From Candidatus Competibacter denitrificans Run_A_D11 (GTDB taxonomy: Bacteria; Pseudomonadota; Gammaproteobacteria; Competibacterales; Competibacteraceae): a DNA stretch of 64,000 nucleotides. Location: positions 186,001 through 250,000 of the forward strand of contig NZ_CBTJ020000020.1 in NCBI RefSeq assembly GCF_001051235.1, written 5' to 3'. Below, in pieces: positions 45,448 through 56,598 of this stretch. Both the position numbers and the translations under genes were made by a program. The notes beneath the pieces were generated by a model. That model ran no database searches, was not told where the DNA came from, and saw only the letters and a program-made list of their open reading frames with translations. How positions within the stretch are numbered: position 1 is the first letter of the stretch; every line of letters begins with the position of its first letter.

Positions 45448-45660
45448 TCAGGTGCGCGCCTGCCAGCCTAAATGATTCAAATAGGCCAGGCGGGCCGCTT
45501 CATCCGGCAACGCCTCATTCAGTACCGCCATAAACGGAGCATCAACTTCGGCATCATGGAGCAGCAAGCGCGCTTGGGCGGTTCGCGGCACACGGGTAGG
45601 ACAAGTCGCTGGGTTGGAGGCCGCGTCGGATCGGGATGTTTGTTCGGAACTATCACTCAT
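45448..45660 (-). CDS. small protein of unknown function
   Basis: A 70-residue protein starting at ATG 45660, with GAGGAG seven bases upstream; a GTG five codons earlier would overlap that site. It has a Ser/Thr-rich, probably disordered first half and a helical end (FMAVLNEALPDEAARLAYLNHLGW). No family was recognised. It is separated from the upstream nucleotidyltransferase gene by 17 bases and is probably in one operon with it. Confidence 0.55.
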   Translation of the reverse strand: MSDSSEQTSRSDAASNPATCPTRVPRTAQARLLLHDAEVDAPFMAVLNEALPDEAARLAYLNHLGWQART

Positions 45661-45677
45661 CAACAGGCTCCTCACTG

Positions 45678-46472
45678 TTACGCATCAAGCCAAGCTCGAA
45701 ATGTGCGATCCAGCAAAGCCGGATCAGGATTTGCGGTGGCTGCTAACGCCGGACCAGCCTCCAGCCGCGCCAGTTCTGCACGAATCCAGTCGCTCAAGGC
45801 CGGAATTCGTGGCCCCCATGCCAGTTCAGCACCGCCTTGCTTGGCGGCCAACAATTGATCGATAGCATCGCGCAACTCACCCGGCGGCACCAGCGTTTCC
45901 ACCAGATCGCTAAACGGCATCGGCACCACCCCGCGTCCGCCTTCCAGCCAGCGAACCGCCAGCAAAGGTCGCAACACGTAAAGATATTTCTTCAAGCGCA
46001 CCGGATCGCCGCGCAAATAGTCCCGTTGATTACCGCGCGCCATGTGCAGATAGTGCCAGGCACAGCCACGCGGTGAATAGTAGGTGGGCGTCAACGCCAG
46101 CATGGCTTGCCGAAATCCCGGCTGTTCGCGGTAAACCAGGGGCGAATGCAGCCATTCAAACAGCGGCGGATTGGATTTGTACATCAGATGCAACGCTTTG
46201 CGTAAATCCCAGCCGTTGATGTCCAGCAGCTCTTCTATCGGTCGTTCAATGACATCGCGGCGACGTTCGACGTTGATGCTCAAATACCAATCGCGCGGAT
46301 GAACGTAGATAAAACGGACATCGTAATCGCTATCCGGCGAGGCGAAGCCCCAGGCCCGGCTACCGGATTCGCAGGCGTATAAAATTCGCACCGCTTCGCG
46401 TTGTTCGATAGCGCTCAAGCGCTCCAGAATGGCCGATCTGGTCGAATCCACTTCAAGGGAATGTTCCGGCAT
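45678..46472 (-). CDS. predicted nucleotidyltransferase (RlaP/YcgL-type, PF10127)
   Basis: A 264-residue protein with the polymerase-beta-like nucleotidyltransferase core: YACESGSRAWGFASPDSDYDVRFIYV, where GSRAWG and SDYDVR supply the glycine-serine and the metal-binding Asp pair. The rest (WDLRKALHLMYKSNPPLFEWLHSPLVY, YLRGDPVRLKKYLYVLRPLLA) matches the family once named RNA-repair-associated polymerase. The target, RNA or protein, is unknown. It leads a two-gene unit with the small protein downstream. Confidence 0.82.
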   Translation of the reverse strand: MPEHSLEVDSTRSAILERLSAIEQREAVRILYACESGSRAWGFASPDSDYDVRFIYVHPRDWYLSINVERRRDVIERPIEELLDINGWDLRKALHLMYKSNPPLFEWLHSPLVYREQPGFRQAMLALTPTYYSPRGCAWHYLHMARGNQRDYLRGDPVRLKKYLYVLRPLLAVRWLEGGRGVVPMPFSDLVETLVPPGELRDAIDQLLAAKQGGAELAWGPRIPALSDWIRAELARLEAGPALAATANPDPALLDRTFRAWLDA

Positions 46473-46862
46473 AGCGTTTTTAATCCATCTTGCTCAATCA
46501 ATAGCCCCAATTCTCGCACCGTACCGGTATTGGTTCAGCACCTCTCTACGTCGCTACCGGTCGAGCAACAACCAACCCTCATGGAGGATCAAATAAGCCA
46601 GATATTCCGGCGATCTTTTAGCCAGTTCGGTCGTAACGCCAAGAGTATTGCGGCAGCTTCGGACCGTGTTATCCAGTATTTTAGCAAGGAGAACTGGCAC
46701 ATGGCTGGTGAACGTCCACCGCTCACAAATGCGTAGTTCGGGCTACCCGTGGACCACAAACCCCAACTGCCAGGGGATATCTGTCACGAGAGCGCACCGT
46801 GAGCTATCATCGACCTCTCGGATCGTCTTGCTCTTTGTCCGCTCAAATGGGGCCACTTCGCT
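46473..46862. other. 390-base intergenic between divergent nucleotidyltransferase and opgD genes
   Basis: The region must hold promoters for both divergent genes, but no convincing -35/-10 pair was found. A short frame with protein-like composition lies at 46581-46736 and is listed separately. The last 120 bases before opgD show no clear motif. Confidence 0.35.
46581..46736 (+). CDS. possible 51-residue peptide or gene remnant
   Basis: ATG 46581 opens a 51-codon frame (MEDQISQIFRRSFSQFGRNA... KENWHMAGERPPLTNA). The composition looks like a real protein, but there is no clear ribosome site and no family was recognised. It could be the remains of a longer gene now cut by stops. Confidence 0.2.
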   Translation: MEDQISQIFRRSFSQFGRNAKSIAAASDRVIQYFSKENWHMAGERPPLTNA

Positions 46863-48446
46863 ATGTTCAAGCGCTCTATCACCCGCCGTTCCTTTCTGAC
46901 AAGCACCCTGCTCGCGCCTTGGCTTTCGGTATTGGATCGATACGCTCTGGCAGACCAGAAGTCGTCGGTTGATCTGCGCCTGGGACCGGCCCAGCCATTT
47001 AGCTTTGATGGATTGCGCCAACAGGCCCAGCAACTGGCGACTCAGCCGTATCAGTCTCCCCCGCTGCCGCACGCCAAGGTGGTGGATAGAATCGACTACG
47101 ATGCCCACCTGGAGATCCAGTACCGGCCAGAAGCGGCACTCTGGCGGGCGGGTGATGGCCCCTATCCGGTTCGCTTCTTCCATTTGGGCCGTCTATTTCC
47201 TTCACCGGTCAAAATCCACATCGTGCGAGAGGGTGAAGCGCGCGAAGCCCTTTACTCATCACGGTTATTCACGTTCGGGGAGGCCGAGTACGCGGCAGAC
47301 TTGCCGGACGACATGGGGTTTGCCGGTTTCCGGCTGATGCACGCGCCGACCGAGGAGCGTGACTGGCTGGCATTTTTGGGGGCCTCTTATTTTCGCAGCG
47401 CCGGTGAACTGGATCAGTACGGGATTTCAGCGCGTGGAATTGCCATTGATACCGGTTTACCGACGGCGGAGGAATTTCCGCGCTTTAGCCAATTCTGGCT
47501 GGAACCGATCGCCGATCCCCAGGCCGTGATGATCTATGCCCTGCTCGATGGTCCTAGCGTTACCGGTGCCTATCGCATTCAGGCGATCCGCCACGGTCGC
47601 GTCATTATGGAAGTTGAGGCAGCCCTTTTCTTTCGCAAAGATGTCCAGCGCCTGGGTGTCGCTCCGCTGACCAGCATGTACTGGTTCTCTGAGAGCAACC
47701 ACCAACCAAGCTGGGACTGGCGCCCGGAAGTGCATGATAGCGACGGCTTGGCGTTGTGGACCGGCGCCGGGGAGCGAATCTGGCGGCCAATCAACAATCC
47801 ACCCTTTCTTCAGACCAGCGCTTTCGTTGACCGTGATCCGAAGGGGTTCGGCCTGGCGCAGCGGGATCGGAACTTCGAAAACTACCAGGATGATCGGGTA
47901 TTTTATGAGCGGCGACCTACCCTGTGGGTGGAACCGTTGGACCCTTGGGGCGAGGGATCGGTGCAACTGATCGAAATTCCCACCGATTACGAAGCCAACG
48001 ACAACTTGGTTGCCTGCTGGGTACCACGAGAACCGGTACGCGCGGGAACCAGCCGGACCTTCAAATACCGCTTGCATTGGGTCGCTGATGAGCCGTATTC
48101 GCCACCGCGCAGCCGAGTGATCGCCACTCGCCTTAGCTGGCGGTCCATTCCCAAAACCACACCACGACCCGCCCACCGCATTTGGTTCGCCATTGACTTC
48201 GCCGGTGGGCCACTGGAACAGCTCGACCAAAAAGCGCCGGTGCAATTGATGGTCAGTAGCACGCGCGGCAGCTTGCGCAGTCCCGGCGCCTTTCAGGTGG
48301 CCGGCACCCGCCGCTGGCGGGCAGATTTCGAGATTGAGCTGGAAGGCGGAGAACCCATCGACCTGCGTGCCTATTTGCGGCTGGGCGATCAGGCGCTTTC
48401 GGAAACCTGGCTGTACCAGTTCATTCCACGCGCTTCAGCGAGTTGA
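46863..48446 (+). CDS. opgD: periplasmic glucan biosynthesis protein, OpgD/MdoD-like
   Basis: A 527-residue MdoG/OpgG-superfamily protein. The N-terminus SITRRSFLTSTLLAPWLSVL is a twin-arginine signal, which is typical of OpgD rather than OpgG. Family marks: FSFDGLRQQAQQLA, YRPEAALW, SYFRSAGELDQYGISARGIAIDT, YWFSESNHQPSWDWRPEVHDSDGL and GWAVPREPV-like late segments. It shapes osmoregulated periplasmic glucans. The membrane synthase OpgH is not next to it, so it is an isolated member. Confidence 0.88.
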   Translation: MFKRSITRRSFLTSTLLAPWLSVLDRYALADQKSSVDLRLGPAQPFSFDGLRQQAQQLATQPYQSPPLPHAKVVDRIDYDAHLEIQYRPEAALWRAGDGPYPVRFFHLGRLFPSPVKIHIVREGEAREALYSSRLFTFGEAEYAADLPDDMGFAGFRLMHAPTEERDWLAFLGASYFRSAGELDQYGISARGIAIDTGLPTAEEFPRFSQFWLEPIADPQAVMIYALLDGPSVTGAYRIQAIRHGRVIMEVEAALFFRKDVQRLGVAPLTSMYWFSESNHQPSWDWRPEVHDSDGLALWTGAGERIWRPINNPPFLQTSAFVDRDPKGFGLAQRDRNFENYQDDRVFYERRPTLWVEPLDPWGEGSVQLIEIPTDYEANDNLVACWVPREPVRAGTSRTFKYRLHWVADEPYSPPRSRVIATRLSWRSIPKTTPRPAHRIWFAIDFAGGPLEQLDQKAPVQLMVSSTRGSLRSPGAFQVAGTRRWRADFEIELEGGEPIDLRAYLRLGDQALSETWLYQFIPRASAS

Positions 48447-48485
48447 CGGGTGTTTCGCTAGCCCCTAGCCTAAAGCACCTGCCGT

Positions 48486-49997
48486 TCAAGGCCCACTGTT
48501 TTCCAGCGCCAGGTCACCCGTTCCAAGCGCGTCCCGCCACAGTTCGGTCCAATAGCGGATGGCCGTCACTGGCAGCCCTGCCCACAACCGGAACCAGTCA
48601 GCATTGGACAGATGGGTACCGAACGCGCGGGACTCGAAGGGCGCCAGCCCTCGCGCCGCCAGTTCTCGGCAGCATTGGATCAGCCCTGTTCGCAGCAGCA
48701 CTTGGTCGATGGCGGTCTGTCCCGCCACATCATCCAGCACACCGCTGAGGGTGAGCAGGGTTTTACGAAACAGCGTCAGCTCTTCGGGAAACTGAATCGC
48801 ACCGGCCGTACCCAGCCCGTCCAGCAGCCCCATCAGCCAGTTAAACCCTGGAAAAGTGCCATGCCGCACCTGACGCAAACCAGCCACAACAGCGGCGCGC
48901 AACATAGCAGGATCGGACGGCCGCCCCAGCACTGTGATGGCCTCCATGGTCGCGTTTTCGTCCTGAGTTAACGCCCCGGCCACTGCCTGCACCACGGCTA
49001 CGCACTGCGCCTTGCTCAAAATAGTGACCAGCGCCCAATCCAGGATTGCTGGCCGCCCATCCGAGGTGACAAACAGATTGCCGGCGTGCGGATCGGCGTG
49101 AAATACGGCAGCACCGGGGGCGGGATGCCAGAACGGCTTGGCGATCAAGGCTTCGATTAACGTTTTCGCCAATCGCTGGCGCTGGTCAGGGGGCAATTTG
49201 GAATCGGTGACTTTACAACCGTCGATCCGCTCCATAGCGGTCATGCGCGGCGTGCAAAATGGCAACAGTCGCGGGATGACCACACCCGGTGAATCGGCGT
49301 GAAACGTCGCCGCGCGCGCCAGGTGAACCTGTTCATGGTCAAGCTGAACTTCCCGCGCCAGCAACTTGCGAATGCTGTCGAGCGTGTTGCGATAATCCAG
49401 CACCGGCAAGCCCAGCTCCGCACAGCGCGTTTCCAGAAAAGCCCCCAGCGCCGACCAGATTGCAAGCTCCTCGTGCAATTGCTCCTCAACGCCGGGTCTT
49501 AGCACCTTGAAGACACCCTGGCACGGCTCGGAAGTACCAGTTTCGCGCCAGGTAAACGGCACTACGACCGCAACACTGGCCTCGGCAAGCGCTACTGTGC
49601 CGATATCAAGCCCTGCAACCTGGCTCCATTCCCGCCGGATGAGGGCAATGATGTCCGCCAGCGGCGTTGTCGGTTCGAGCGATTCGAGTTCTTGCAAATT
49701 CGCGCGCAATTCGGGCGCCAGCCGTCGATCCCGCGCCAACATCTGACCTAGTTTGTGCAGGGTCGGGCAGCGACGAAACAACAGGCCCAAGCGGCGGGTC
49801 GGGTGCGTGGTCGGTGGCAAACCGAGCTGTTCGGCAACAATAGCCTCCAGGCGAGCGGGCGTCAGGCGCTCCAGAAAAAACAGCATCCCGTCCACCACCA
49901 GCGGACGATAAGCGGCATGAGCCTCAGGGACGATATCCGCCAGCCCCAGCGCTTCCGCAAGCGCTGGGCCGCCCATTCCATCCATCAAGTCGATCAT
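48486..49997 (-). CDS. ABC1/AarF (UbiB-like) atypical kinase family protein
   Basis: A 503-residue protein. ATG 49997 has AAGG upstream; a GTG 13 codons earlier has no ribosome site. It has the ABC1 features HKLGQMLARD (KxGQ-type motif), a lysine-containing VFKVLRPGVEEQL, and FHADPHAGNLFVTSDGRPAILDWALV with the HxDxxxxN and D-W metal-binding residues. There is no C-terminal membrane helix pair as in E. coli UbiB. UbiB-like proteins act in quinone synthesis or lipid homeostasis. It converges with opgD and is otherwise alone. Confidence 0.8.
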   Translation of the reverse strand: MIDLMDGMGGPALAEALGLADIVPEAHAAYRPLVVDGMLFFLERLTPARLEAIVAEQLGLPPTTHPTRRLGLLFRRCPTLHKLGQMLARDRRLAPELRANLQELESLEPTTPLADIIALIRREWSQVAGLDIGTVALAEASVAVVVPFTWRETGTSEPCQGVFKVLRPGVEEQLHEELAIWSALGAFLETRCAELGLPVLDYRNTLDSIRKLLAREVQLDHEQVHLARAATFHADSPGVVIPRLLPFCTPRMTAMERIDGCKVTDSKLPPDQRQRLAKTLIEALIAKPFWHPAPGAAVFHADPHAGNLFVTSDGRPAILDWALVTILSKAQCVAVVQAVAGALTQDENATMEAITVLGRPSDPAMLRAAVVAGLRQVRHGTFPGFNWLMGLLDGLGTAGAIQFPEELTLFRKTLLTLSGVLDDVAGQTAIDQVLLRTGLIQCCRELAARGLAPFESRAFGTHLSNADWFRLWAGLPVTAIRYWTELWRDALGTGDLALENSGP

Positions 49998-50172
49998 AGC
50001 CGTGCCTTTTTCAGAATCGGCGCCAATGAGCGACACGACTTATCAAGAGAGGATCGTGATGCGAGAAAAATCATCATAAGTAATTCTAATGTATGAGCTT
50101 TAAAGAATACTTTCGCTAGAGCCGAAGCGTATACTACGCCAGATATTTTGCGGATATTCACTGGTCTAGGGT

Positions 50173-50203
50173 GTTTCAATCCGCACCCGTGACCGGGTGA
50201 AAC
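50173..50203. repeat. solitary palindrome resembling a type I-C CRISPR repeat
   Basis: The 31 bases begin GTTTCAATCCGC and end CGGGTGAAAC, with CACCCG and CGGGTG able to pair around TGAC. Type I-C repeats on the opposite strand have the same GTTTCAATCC opening and a GC-rich stem. Only one copy is present, there is no array and no cas gene, so this is similarity of form only. Confidence 0.35.
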
Positions 50204-50205
50204 AG

Positions 50206-50232
50206 CATGGCAGAGGTTACGCCTCTGCCATG
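50206..50232. repeat. perfect 11-base-pair hairpin
   Basis: CATGGCAGAGG and CCTCTGCCATG pair exactly around the loop TTACG. The stem is stable, but no T-run follows on either strand, so it is not a standard terminator. It lies 129 bases upstream of the DUF1840 start and might shape its leader. Confidence 0.6.
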
Positions 50233-50360
50233 TACGATTATCCCCCGGAAGGAGGAGGTTTCAAACCGAAGTTCATTGTTGATGAACAGATCACCCGATT
50301 CGGATAACCCGCTTTGATTTCCGGTTGACCTGAGTGTGCAACTCACCGAGGAGATTCTTA

Positions 50361-50687
50361 ATGATCGTTACCTTTCGGACCAAAGAGCATCCCGACATCA
50401 TGATGTTCGGCGATGTCGCCATTGAACTACTAAAAATGATGGGTCACAGCGGAACTGTACCAAGTGCTATCGTAGCTAAGGATGTGCCGGCGGCATTAGC
50501 GTGTTTAAAGGCAGCGATCAGCGCCCATAAAGCGGCTAAGCCAGCCGCGCCGCCACCCGCGAAGGATGACAACGATGACGAACCGGCTGAACGTCCAGTC
50601 GATTTGAGCCATCGGGCCTTGCCGTTGCTTGAACTGCTGGAAGCTGCCGTTGCCGTGCAAGCTGATGTGATGTGGGATCAGCAATAA
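50361..50687 (+). CDS. DUF1840 family protein
   Basis: A 108-residue cytosolic protein; ATG 50361 has GAGGAGA upstream. DUF1840 features: MIVTFRTKEHPDIMMFGDVAIELLKMMGHSGTVPSAIVAKDVPAALACLKAAI, then an Ala/Pro/Lys linker and VDLSHRALPLLELLEAAVAVQADVMWD at the end. The family is limited mostly to beta- and gammaproteobacteria and has no known function. It stands alone; the next gene converges on it. Confidence 0.88.
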   Translation: MIVTFRTKEHPDIMMFGDVAIELLKMMGHSGTVPSAIVAKDVPAALACLKAAISAHKAAKPAAPPPAKDDNDDEPAERPVDLSHRALPLLELLEAAVAVQADVMWDQQ

Positions 50688-50726
50688 GCCAGCTCGGGCA
50701 CGCAATGCCCGAGCAAGATCGGCCTA

Positions 50727-51611
50727 TCAGGGGGCAAGGAAGGTGCGAATTGCAAGCGCTACAGCCTGCGGTTGTTCCCAATGCGTGTTGTGGCCTGCAC
50801 CAGAGAAGACCATCAATTGCGCGCCGGGGGGCAACGCAGCCAATAGAGCGTCTTGGTCGGCCCTGCTGAAGATCACATCAAGATCACCCCAAATCACCAA
50901 TACCGGTGCCGTGATGGCCTTAAGAAAATAGCTATGGTCATCGGATAGCAACATACGGAAGATACCCTTCCACACCAGCGCCGGCACCTTGGCAGTTTCG
51001 GAGAGAACTTTCTCAAAGAAAACCGGATCGACCGGGTTGGGGCCGGTCTGCCAAGACCGGATAAATTCAGGATCGATGGGATCTTGAAAACTTGGCAAGC
51101 CAACCGGATCTTCCCACAAGCTGGTAATCACCGGGTTGCCGACGCCAGTCTTTGCCGAACCGATCAGCACCAGCTTGCTGACCCGATTCGGATACGCAGA
51201 GGCGACCTGGTGGGCGATGAAACTGCCCATCGAATGACCAACGATGACCGCTTGCTGAATGCGTAATTTATTCATGAAAGCGATTACGTCATCGGCATAT
51301 TGGGTAATATTGTAGCCGAAAGGCGGTTTTTCAGAATCACCGTGACCGCGCTGGTCAAGCGCCAGGATGCGGTAGCTGTCGCTCAAAAACGGCGTGGTCA
51401 TCGACCAGGAATGACTGGAATCGGTGGCGCCGTGGAGAAAAATGATCGGTTGGCCATTACGCGGGCCGGTATCGACATAGCGCAGCTTGACCCCGGTCTC
51501 CAGATTGATCGTTCTAAAATCAGGATCGGCCCACGCCACGGCCCACGAAGCCGCCAGAAGGAAAGCGACAAGGATTTGTTTTAAACATCGATGGATCAGA
51601 TAGCTATTCAT
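50727..51611 (-). CDS. secreted alpha/beta-hydrolase
   Basis: A 294-residue protein with a signal peptide (about 1-28, AVAWA-DP) and an alpha/beta-hydrolase fold. The triad can be traced: nucleophile Ser in IVGHSMGSFIAH, Asp in VIWGDLDVIFS and His in SGAGHNTHWE. The oxyanion region is FLHGATDSSHSW. The substrate cannot be inferred; an esterase, haloperoxidase-like or lactonase role is possible. It is a single gene next to rdgB on the same strand, with about 80 bases after it. Confidence 0.85.
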   Translation of the reverse strand: MNSYLIHRCLKQILVAFLLAASWAVAWADPDFRTINLETGVKLRYVDTGPRNGQPIIFLHGATDSSHSWSMTTPFLSDSYRILALDQRGHGDSEKPPFGYNITQYADDVIAFMNKLRIQQAVIVGHSMGSFIAHQVASAYPNRVSKLVLIGSAKTGVGNPVITSLWEDPVGLPSFQDPIDPEFIRSWQTGPNPVDPVFFEKVLSETAKVPALVWKGIFRMLLSDDHSYFLKAITAPVLVIWGDLDVIFSRADQDALLAALPPGAQLMVFSGAGHNTHWEQPQAVALAIRTFLAP

Positions 51612-51691
51612 GGTTTGTCATCTCTCTATTAAATCATCCAACAAACTCATGGCCGATCAATGGATCGACCATCGCCCAACGGTGCGCCCCG

Positions 51692-52306
51692 TTACTGACT
51701 GGCAAGCGGCACCGAATCCAACCTTAGCAAACGCACCAGCTCAACCAAGGCTCGACCGCGATGGCTAAGCCGATTTTTGCAGGCCGGATCAAGCTCAGCA
51801 GACGTCCGGTTCTGATCAGGTACGAAAAAAACCGGATCGTAACCGAAGCCGTGGGTGCCGCGCGGCTCGGTCAAAATCACCCCTTCCCAGCTGGCCTGGC
51901 AAATCAGCGGGGTCGGATCGGCGGGATGGTGCAACAAAGCCAGCGCACAGACGAAGCGCCCGGTACGCCGTTCTGCCGATACACCATCCAATTCCTTCAA
52001 TAATTTAGCGATGTTAGCCTGATCGCCGGCCCCAGGACCGGCATAACGAGCCGAATAAATACCCGGTGCACCGCCGAGCGCGTCCACCGCTAATCCCGAA
52101 TCGTCAGCCAACGCCGGTAAGCCGGTATGCTGGGCGGCATTGCGGGCCTTGAGCAGGGCGTTTTCGATAAAGGTCAAACCGGTTTCTTCAGCTTCTGGCA
52201 CCCCAAACCTCGATTGCGGCACAATCTCGAAGGCAAAACCAGCCAACACAGCAGCAAATTCACGAACTTTACCGGGATTGCCGGTTGCTAAAACAAGATG
52301 ACGCAT
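51692..52306 (-). CDS. rdgB: non-canonical purine NTP pyrophosphatase (HAM1)
   Basis: RdgB hydrolyses dITP, XTP and similar nucleotides to keep them out of DNA and RNA. ATG 52306 follows AGGAAA and gives the standard beginning [17 protein letters not shown]. Further marks: [44 protein letters not shown], the substrate loop [12 protein letters not shown] and the late SHRGRAL. It begins 20 bases after the rph stop and is in the usual rph-rdgB order. Confidence 0.97.
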   Translation of the reverse strand: MRHLVLATGNPGKVREFAAVLAGFAFEIVPQSRFGVPEAEETGLTFIENALLKARNAAQHTGLPALADDSGLAVDALGGAPGIYSARYAGPGAGDQANIAKLLKELDGVSAERRTGRFVCALALLHHPADPTPLICQASWEGVILTEPRGTHGFGYDPVFFVPDQNRTSAELDPACKNRLSHRGRALVELVRLLRLDSVPLASQ

Positions 52307-52325
52307 TGCAAATTTCCTGCCAAAT

Positions 52326-53048
52326 TTAGCCAACCAAACCTAACGCGTCCCGCTGCTTTCTGAGCAGATCCTCGATTCCGCTGCGCGCCAACGCCAGCAT
52401 GGCCTGCAATTCTTCCATGCGGAATGCGTGACCTTCGGCGGTTCCCTGAATTTCAATAAACGCACCCGCGTCATTCATCACCACATTCATATCGGTCTCT
52501 GCTTCGGAGTCTTCCGCATAATCCAAGTCCAGCACCGGCACCCCTCGATAGATACCCACCGAGACCGAAGCGACTTGACCATGCAAGGGGCTTTTCTTGA
52601 CCGATTTCTTACCCACCAGATAACGCATCGCATCGGCCAGCGCCACGAAGCTGCCGGTGATAGCAGCGGTTCGGGTGCCGCCATCCGCTTGAATCACATC
52701 ACAATCGAGGGTGATGGTACGCTCGCCTAGAGCCTCCAAATCCATGACTGCCCGCAATGCCCGGCCGATCAGCCGTTGGATTTCCATCGTCCGCCCATCT
52801 TGCCGACCCCGGCTGGCCTCACGCTGCATCCGAGTGTGGGTAGCACGCGGCAACATGCCATATTCGGCAGTCACCCAGCCCCGGCCCTTACCTTTGAGAA
52901 ACGGTGGTACTCGCTCTTCGACGCTGGCGGTGCAGAGCACCCTGGTATCACCGAATTCCACTAATACCGAGCCTTCAGCGTGCTTGGTGAATTGCCGGGT
53001 GATCCGAATCGGGCGCAGTTCGGCGGGAGCACGGGCGCTGGGACGCAT
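52326..53048 (-). CDS. rph: ribonuclease PH
   Basis: RNase PH trims tRNA 3' ends with phosphate. ATG 53048 with AGGAAA upstream gives a 240-residue protein of normal size. Motifs: [105 protein letters not shown] and [18 protein letters not shown]. No truncation of the end, as in some E. coli strains, is present. Confidence 0.97.
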   Translation of the reverse strand: MRPSARAPAELRPIRITRQFTKHAEGSVLVEFGDTRVLCTASVEERVPPFLKGKGRGWVTAEYGMLPRATHTRMQREASRGRQDGRTMEIQRLIGRALRAVMDLEALGERTITLDCDVIQADGGTRTAAITGSFVALADAMRYLVGKKSVKKSPLHGQVASVSVGIYRGVPVLDLDYAEDSEAETDMNVVMNDAGAFIEIQGTAEGHAFRMEELQAMLALARSGIEDLLRKQRDALGLVG

Positions 53049-53226
53049 AGACAGATTTCCTAAAGAGTGTGACAAGTTTTGGGAGCGGCACTATAGCAGA
53101 ACAGGTCAGTTGACCTAGCCTAATCTGGTCGTAGCCGATCAGGCGCTCAGAGAAAAATGGTCACATCCGACGCAAAATGGCTATTTCAGCCTAAGATAAA
53201 AAAACCACCCACAAGAGGTTAGCCTA

Positions 53227-54093
53227 ATGTTACGCAGCATGACCGCTTTCGCCCGCCAGGACCAACCCAGTGTCTGGGGTACGATCATCTGGGAGTTGCG
53301 CTCGGTGAACCACCGCTATCTGGAAATGACCTTGCGTCTGCCAGAGGCGTTGCGTGGTCTGGAAGCGCCGGTTCGTGAGCGAGTCGCCGCCGCGCTGGGT
53401 CGAGGCAAAGTGGAATGCACACTCAAACTGCAAACCGCCGGCGCACCGCTGACCGCCATCACGCTGAACCAACCGCTGGTCGAGCGGCTGCTCGAAATTG
53501 CCGGTGAAGTGGAACACATGATTGGGCCTGGGACCGGTTTGCGGTTGGGTGATGTCTTGCGCTGGCCAGGTGTGGTCAATGAAGCCGAGCCGGATTTGGA
53601 CGACATGCAACTGGCAATTCTCGGTTGCCTCGACGCGGCTTTACGAGAACTGATTGCCACCCGCGAACGGGAAGGCCAGCGCACCGCCGAACAGCTCCAA
53701 CAACGCTGCGAAGCGATCCGGGCGCAAGTTCAGCGAGTGCGAGTGCGCCGGCCCGAAGTCCAAGCCCGTTGGCGCGACAAACTGTTAACCCGCCTGGCGG
53801 ATATTTCGGCCGATGCCGATCCGGGCCGCCTGGAACAGGAACTGGTCTTGATCGCTCAGCGCCTGGATGTGGAGGAGGAACTCGACCGGCTCGACGCTCA
53901 TCTCGATGAAATTCAGGCGGTTTTCGTTCGACCCGACCCGGTGGGTCGCCGGTTGGATTTTCTGATGCAGGAACTCAATCGTGAAGCGAACACCTTATCT
54001 TCGAAATCCGCTGACACCGAAACCACCCGCGCAGCAGTGGAACTGAAAGTCCTAATCGAGCAGATGCGCGAACAGATCCAGAACATCGAATAG
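53227..54093 (+). CDS. yicC: YicC family endoribonuclease
   Basis: A 288-residue protein with the YicC N-terminal domain (MLRSMTAFARQ, ELRSVNHRYLEMTLRLPEALR, VRERVAAALGRGKVECTLKL) and the C-terminal DUF1732 region (FVRPDPVGRRLDFLMQELNREANTLSSKSADTETTRAAVELKVLIEQMREQIQNIE). YicC proteins have been reported as RNases acting on small RNAs. It is divergent from rph and converges with gyrB. The gmk gene that often follows yicC is absent. Confidence 0.93.
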   Translation: MLRSMTAFARQDQPSVWGTIIWELRSVNHRYLEMTLRLPEALRGLEAPVRERVAAALGRGKVECTLKLQTAGAPLTAITLNQPLVERLLEIAGEVEHMIGPGTGLRLGDVLRWPGVVNEAEPDLDDMQLAILGCLDAALRELIATREREGQRTAEQLQQRCEAIRAQVQRVRVRRPEVQARWRDKLLTRLADISADADPGRLEQELVLIAQRLDVEEELDRLDAHLDEIQAVFVRPDPVGRRLDFLMQELNREANTLSSKSADTETTRAAVELKVLIEQMREQIQNIE

Positions 54094-54144
54094 CTTTTTG
54101 CCCGGCTGGGGATTTCTCGATCTGGGTCGCTCGCTCCAAGGCTT

Positions 54145-56598
<2,454 letters not shown>

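Larger units (their letters stand above)
49998..50360. other. intergenic with CRISPR-repeat-like palindrome and strong hairpin
   Basis: No gene was found in these 363 bases. Two structures stand out: a 31-base imperfect palindrome at 50173-50203 beginning GTTTCAATCC, and a perfect 11-base-pair hairpin at 50206-50232. A purine-rich GGAAGGAGGAGG follows at about 50247. The region lies between the ABC1-kinase promoter and the DUF1840 gene. Confidence 0.5.

Noticed and set aside
50173..50300. CRISPR array.
   Set aside because: Only one repeat-like unit is present; a partial GTTTCAAACC at about 50259 is too short to count as a second repeat.
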